From an uncultured Actinomycetes bacterium (lineage in GTDB: Bacteria; Actinomycetota; Acidimicrobiia; Acidimicrobiales; Acidimicrobilacustridaceae), in assembly GCA_937876315.1 (NCBI GenBank), contig CALEHQ010000010.1, positions 62,001-126,000 on the forward strand: DNA of 64,000 nt, read 5' to 3'. The stretch's first letter is position 1, and the number at the start of each line of letters is the position of its first letter. A program made the translations under genes and the position numbers. Shown here in pieces: positions 60,512 through 64,000 of the stretch. The notes under the pieces are model-generated. The model worked only from the letters and a program-made list of their open reading frames with translations, did not search any database and was not told the DNA's origin.

Positions 60512-61303
60512 GTGAGCGATCTCATTGGCAAGAACATCGTCATTACCGGAGCTTCGTCTGGAATTGGCGAAGCGCTTGCAATCGAAGCATCGAAGCGCGG
60601 GGCCCGAGTCGCGATCGTTGCTCGTCGTGCCGACCGTTTGGCCGATGTGCTTGAGCGCTGCCAAACAACTTCTCCAGATTCGAAAATGGTTGTTGCCGAC
60701 CTCGCAGATCTCGACGGAATCGAAGCTCTTGCTTCTGACCTCGTTGGTGCTCTCGACGGTCGCGTCGATGTCCTCATCAACAATGCCGGCGTTCCCAAGC
60801 GCAAGCGCACCAATGAGATGACTGCCGATGACGTTGAAGGCGTTATGGCTATCAATTACTTCTCACCTGTGCGGCTCACCTTGGCGCTTCTTCCCCACAT
60901 GCTCGAGCGCGATAGCGGCGACATTGTCAACGTGTCGTCGATGGGTGTTCATATGGCGGCATTTGGTGTGAGTGCATATTCCGCGAGCAAGGCTGCTCTC
61001 GAGTTCTTCACCGAGGGCTTGTACGTCGAACTCGGTAAGACCAATGTGCGTGCCCACTTGTTTGTTCCGGGCACAACCGCCAGTGAGTTTTCTACTGACA
61101 AGCCTGGCAACAACGCCCCATTCCCGAGTGATCCAGCAACAACAGCGACCTCTGAAGAAGTTGCGATCTCGCTTCTGGCATCGCTCGATACCGAGACGTT
61201 TGTTACCTACACCAGCGAACGCGAAGCGCAAACGTCAGCCAAACGCAATGCCAATGTCAACGCGTGGTTGGCAAACATGCGTCAGGTCTTTACGGGAATG
61301 TAA
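60512..61303 (+). CDS. SDR-family dehydrogenase
   Basis: 263 residues from GTG 60512, adjoining the previous stop. TGASSGIGEALAIEASKRG, VARRADRL (NADP-type), INNAGVPKRKR, NVSSMGVHMA and YSASKAALEFF define a classical SDR. Last gene of the plus-strand run, followed by a hairpin. Confidence 0.87.
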   Translation: MSDLIGKNIVITGASSGIGEALAIEASKRGARVAIVARRADRLADVLERCQTTSPDSKMVVADLADLDGIEALASDLVGALDGRVDVLINNAGVPKRKRTNEMTADDVEGVMAINYFSPVRLTLALLPHMLERDSGDIVNVSSMGVHMAAFGVSAYSASKAALEFFTEGLYVELGKTNVRAHLFVPGTTASEFSTDKPGNNAPFPSDPATTATSEEVAISLLASLDTETFVTYTSEREAQTSAKRNANVNAWLANMRQVFTGM

Positions 61304-61312
61304 GAACATCTC

Positions 61313-61343
61313 GGTTGTCGAACGCGCAGCGCGTCCGACAACC
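61313..61343. terminator. Bidirectional terminator hairpin
   Basis: Near-perfect inverted repeat GGTTGTCG-AACGCGC/GCGCGT-CCGACAACC (one mismatch) between convergent genes ending at 61303 and 61350. Confidence 0.7.
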
Positions 61344-61349
61344 GACAGT

Positions 61350-62156
61350 TCACATACCAGGGATCTCCCAGCGCGCCGGGAAATCGTCGGCGCGGAATCT
61401 GGCGTCGGTGCCACCATCGATGAAAAGCACCGAACCACAGAAGAACCCAGCTTCGGGCGAAAGAAGAAATGCCAAGAATGCGGCAACTTCTTCGGGCTTA
61501 CCTGCACGACCAAGAGCGATCGTGTCTTTGAACATGTCGAGCTGAACCTTGAGGTTCGGATCGGTCGCGCCTTCTTCGATCATTGGCGTGGCGATCATGC
61601 CCGGAGCAATGGCATTGAGGCGGATGCCATTGCCAGCCCATTCGTCGGTAATGGCCGAGTGACGGACCCAACGAGCCACCGCCAACTTCGTGGCCGCATA
61701 GGCCATGATCGAGTCGCCCTTATCGGCTTCGATGCGAGCTGCGGCTTCGTCGCCCGCCAGACACGCTTCGGTGAGACCCAGCGGATAGCCCGGCGCTGTT
61801 GTGGTGGAGTTTGAACTGATGGCAACAGCCGAGGGGTTGGTGCCCTTCGCCAACATTGGGCGAAGGCCTTCCATGATCTCGATCGTGCCGAAGTAGTTCA
61901 CCGATGCGAGCAGCGATGCCGGGCGACCCGGAAGCCCAGAGATGCCTGCACAGGTGACGAGTCCGTCAAGGACTCCCCCGCATGCTTTACCGACAGCCTT
62001 GATTGCCGTCTGGCGTTCTTCGGGCTTACTGAGATCGGCCTCGATCTCCGCACCGCGCAGATCGACCCCGATGACGGTGTGGCCGTCGGCTCGAAGTCGT
62101 GCAGCCGTCGCGGCACCAATGCCGGAACCGGCACCGGTGATGACGATGGTGCTCAT
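61350..62156 (-). CDS. 3-alpha-hydroxysteroid dehydrogenase-like SDR
   Basis: 268 residues. IVITGAGSGIGAATAARLRADGH, IGVDLRGAEIEADLSKPEERQ, SVNYFGTIEIMEGLRPML and a long insert before YAATKLAVARWVRH follow the Comamonas HsdA pattern of 3-alpha-HSD/carbonyl reductase, as does the end FIDGGTDARFRADDF. HsdA-type enzymes oxidise the 3-alpha-hydroxyl of bile acids and other steroids, fitting the steroid theme. Its start overlaps the stop of the upstream two-helix gene by four bases. Confidence 0.8.
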   Translation of the reverse strand: MSTIVITGAGSGIGAATAARLRADGHTVIGVDLRGAEIEADLSKPEERQTAIKAVGKACGGVLDGLVTCAGISGLPGRPASLLASVNYFGTIEIMEGLRPMLAKGTNPSAVAISSNSTTTAPGYPLGLTEACLAGDEAAARIEADKGDSIMAYAATKLAVARWVRHSAITDEWAGNGIRLNAIAPGMIATPMIEEGATDPNLKVQLDMFKDTIALGRAGKPEEVAAFLAFLLSPEAGFFCGSVLFIDGGTDARFRADDFPARWEIPGM

Positions 62157-62509
62157 AAGCGCTTGGAGACGGCGTCGACGATGCGGTCTGTATTGGCTTG
62201 ACCTTCATAGAGCTGACGAAGCAGCCACATGCGAAGGAAGTTGGCCAGCGCATAACGCAGGAAGATCGCAGCACCAAAGACCGTGAGGGCAAGGAATGCG
62301 ACAGCGAACGCCACCTGCGACGTGACGTCGAGCTGACTTGCCATGTTGTTCGACGACACGTAGACGACGAAGGCGCCGATCACGCCGACGAGCATCATGA
62401 CAAACCCGAGGGCTTGGAATGTCTTGTCGCGGCTGGGGTTACCAGTCTTGAGATTCATTTCAGTCACATCGGACTTGAACTGCTCGATGCGATCACCAGT
62501 GGTTTCCAT
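62153..62509 (-). CDS. Small two-helix protein of LIV locus C
   Basis: 118 residues. A polar N-terminal helix (GDRIEQFKSDVTEMNLKTGNPS), two membrane segments (ALGFVMMLVGVIGAFVVYVSS and VAFAVAFLALTVFGAAIFLRY) and a tail (LANFLRMWLLRQLYEGQANTDRIVDAV). Same layout and position (just after livF) as 42076-42429. ATG 62509 with GGAG. Here it is followed by the 3-alpha-HSD-like gene, coupling steroid enzyme and transporter. Confidence 0.75.
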   Translation of the reverse strand: METTGDRIEQFKSDVTEMNLKTGNPSRDKTFQALGFVMMLVGVIGAFVVYVSSNNMASQLDVTSQVAFAVAFLALTVFGAAIFLRYALANFLRMWLLRQLYEGQANTDRIVDAVSKRL

Positions 62510-62521
62510 TTTTCTCCGGTC

Positions 62522-63262
62522 TCACGAGCCCAGGTAGGCAGCGGACAATTCATCTTCAAGCTCAGCGGGAGTACCAACTCGGGTGATAGTCCCGTGGAGC
62601 ACGATCGCTGCGTATTGGGCAATGCCCAAGACGGTCCGAGCAAATTGCTCAGACACCAGGATCGAAACTCCCTCTTGCGAGACCTGAGCCACGATCTCGT
62701 AGAGATTGGCTACGACGAGCGGAGCCAGACCCATCGACAGTTCGTCGAGGAGTAGTACCGATGGATTCACGGACAACGCCCGTGCCATCGACAACATTTG
62801 CTGTTCGCCACCGGACATGGTGCCGGCGAGCTGCTTGCGCCGTTCTCCCAAACGCGGGAAACGGGCGTAGGCGATTTCTTCGACATCGGCGAGCGGAACG
62901 CCCGACATGGTTGCCATCCAGAGGTTCTCGCGAACCGTGAGGTTCGGGAACACTCCGCGACCTTCAGGAATGGTGCAGAGGCCCAGACGAGCGAGTTCAT
63001 CGGCTGGTGCGCCATTGACAACACGACCAGCCAAGCGAACCTCGCCAGCGGTGGGCTGCAAGAGACCAGACACCACCTTGAGGATGGTGGACTTTCCGGC
63101 ACCGTTAGGGCCAAGAAGCGCAACAACTGAACCCTGAGGAACAGAAAGGCTGATGCCGTGAAGCACCTCAATCGTGCCGTAGGCAGCGCGAACATCGACG
63201 AGTTCGAGCAGTGGGGCATCAGCGATTGCGCCGTGATCTTCGTGGTAGTGGGTTTCGCTCAT
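62522..63262 (-). CDS. livF: LivF-type ABC ATPase (locus C)
   Basis: 246 residues. Walker A LLGPNGAGKST, CTIPEGRGVFPNLTVREN, signature MSGGEQQML and Walker B LLLLDELSMGLAP; SEQFARTVLG at the H-loop. Slightly longer N-terminus (SETHYHEDHGAIADA) than the locus B protein. ATG 63262 overlaps livG by four bases. Confidence 0.94.
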   Translation of the reverse strand: MSETHYHEDHGAIADAPLLELVDVRAAYGTIEVLHGISLSVPQGSVVALLGPNGAGKSTILKVVSGLLQPTAGEVRLAGRVVNGAPADELARLGLCTIPEGRGVFPNLTVRENLWMATMSGVPLADVEEIAYARFPRLGERRKQLAGTMSGGEQQMLSMARALSVNPSVLLLDELSMGLAPLVVANLYEIVAQVSQEGVSILVSEQFARTVLGIAQYAAIVLHGTITRVGTPAELEDELSAAYLGS

Positions 63263-64000
63263 CCGACACTCTCCGGGGAACCAAGGTAGGCATCGATAAC
63301 AGTCGGATCATTGCGAACATAGTCCGCTGTACCGCTCGAAATAATTATGCCGAAATCGAGAACATGGATCGTTTCGCATACCTTCATGACAAGCGCCATG
63401 TCGTGCTCGACGAGACAAATACCAAGTCCATCGTTACGAGCAAGATCCTTGAGAAGCTCACCAAATTGTTCGGTCTCTTCTTCGGTCTGGCCTGATGCTG
63501 GCTCATCGAGAAGGAGGAGCGTGGGCTGAATCATGAGTGCTCGTGCGAGTTCGACAACACGGGCTTGTCCGGTAGGGATTTCACCGACTTCGCGATCAGC
63601 AACGTCGGCCAGGCCAACGAGTTGGATAATTCGATCGGTCTCAGCGTTGACGTCCATACGCGCCGTGCGGAAACTCCAGCGGTTACGAATTTCACCCGCA
63701 ACCCGAACATTGTCGCGAACCGACAATGATGTGAAGAGTTCAAGACGCTGGAAGGTACGGGCCAGACCCATGCGTGTGCGCTTATGGGGAGGCTCCTTCG
63801 TTACATCTTTGCCATTGAAGACAATTTTCCCGGAGGTAAGCGGTTGAAGCCCGGTGATGGTGTTGAACAATGTGGTCTTACCGGCACCATTCGGGCCGAT
63901 GAGCCCGGTAACGCTTCCAGCTTCAACGGAAATGGAAACATCGTTCAGCGCAACGTTGCCTCCGAACTTCACTTTCACGTCGACAGTTTCAAGCAGAGAC
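63259..64000 (-). CDS. livG: LivG-type ABC ATPase (locus C), 5' end outside window
   Basis: At least 246 codons. LLETVDVKVKFGG at the right edge is still inside the normal LivG N-terminus, so the start lies beyond 64000; a GTG at 63978 is internal. Walker A LIGPNGAGKTT, LARTFQRLELF, signature IPTGQARVVELARAL, Walker B LLLLDEPASG and H-loop LVEHDMALVM. The permease and binding-protein genes are expected to the right. Confidence 0.93.
   Translation of the reverse strand, partial: SLLETVDVKVKFGGNVALNDVSISVEAGSVTGLIGPNGAGKTTLFNTITGLQPLTSGKIVFNGKDVTKEPPHKRTRMGLARTFQRLELFTSLSVRDNVRVAGEIRNRWSFRTARMDVNAETDRIIQLVGLADVADREVGEIPTGQARVVELARALMIQPTLLLLDEPASGQTEEETEQFGELLKDLARNDGLGICLVEHDMALVMKVCETIHVLDFGIIISSGTADYVRNDPTVIDAYLGSPESVG

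Noticed and set aside
1-64000. CRISPR arrays, tRNA/rRNA genes, insertion sequences, prophage
   Set aside because: None recognised on either strand; the only notable direct repeats are the 49-bp pair at 6890 and 8307.

Overview
The window looks like chromosome of a free-living aquatic actinobacterium, most likely class Acidimicrobiia (freshwater or marine relatives of Ilumatobacter). The grounds are a mycobacterial-type set of steroid ring C/D catabolic genes (echA20, ipdA, ipdB, ipdC, ipdF, fadE30, fadA6), F420/LLM-type flavin oxidoreductases, an actinobacterial SOS box, many apparently leaderless promoters (TANNNT, 6-7 nt, start codon) and a green-type proton-pumping rhodopsin. I saw no rRNA, tRNA, CRISPR array, insertion sequence or phage gene, and no recognisable transcription factor gene. 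No gene-free stretch exceeds about 220 bases.

Layout. 1-8762: mixed region with a lipoprotein cut by the left edge, a DUF1643 protein, an MFS transporter interrupted by an in-frame TAA, a LexA-box-controlled DUF222-HNH nuclease, membrane proteins, a DUF1214 protein, the rhodopsin, two tiny membrane proteins, and a secreted 50-residue-repeat protein with a disturbed start, flanked by 49-bp direct repeats. 8861-20086: acyl-CoA chemistry (DUF35 protein, thiolase-fold enzymes, fadA6, LLM oxidoreductase, molybdopterin oxidoreductase, CoA-transferase). 20188-28025: a divergent transport locus in which a substrate-binding lipoprotein faces a gene fusing a 12-helix MFS domain to a LivF-type ATPase, followed by a gene fusing LivH, LivM and LivG, then a CoA-transferase. 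28035-36806: one long minus-strand operon, echA20-ipdA-ipdB-ipdC-maoC-(AttH/CrtC-like)-sulfatase-anSME. 36897-41918: SDR, APH-fold kinase, ipdF, fadE30, amidohydrolase. 42076-47566: a second LIV-type ABC locus. 47756-53091: SDR, Zn alcohol dehydrogenase and aldehyde dehydrogenase, divergent from an amidohydrolase. 53186-61303: a FadE26/FadE27-like acyl-CoA dehydrogenase pair, divergent from a run of SDR, LLM and epimerase genes. 61350-64000: a 3-alpha-HSD-like SDR and the start of a third LIV-type locus, cut by the right edge.

How it fits together (inference): three branched-chain-amino-acid-type ABC loci sit among acyl-CoA catabolic genes and no amino-acid genes, so they probably import steroid- or terpenoid-like acids or their derivatives. 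FadE26/27-like, thiolase and DUF35 proteins would handle side chains. FadE30, IpdF, IpdC, EchA20, IpdAB and FadA6 would open rings C and D. The sulfatase and its radical-SAM maturase inside the ring-opening operon suggest that sulfated substrates are used. Ring A/B genes, fadD3 and retinal synthesis genes are not in the window.

The most unusual items are the MFS-LivF fusion with its LivH-LivM-LivG partner and a large palindrome between the divergent promoters; the steroid operon ending in sulfatase plus anSME; a small two-helix protein recurring beside two LIV loci; and a thiolase-fold/DUF35 fusion that has lost its catalytic residues.
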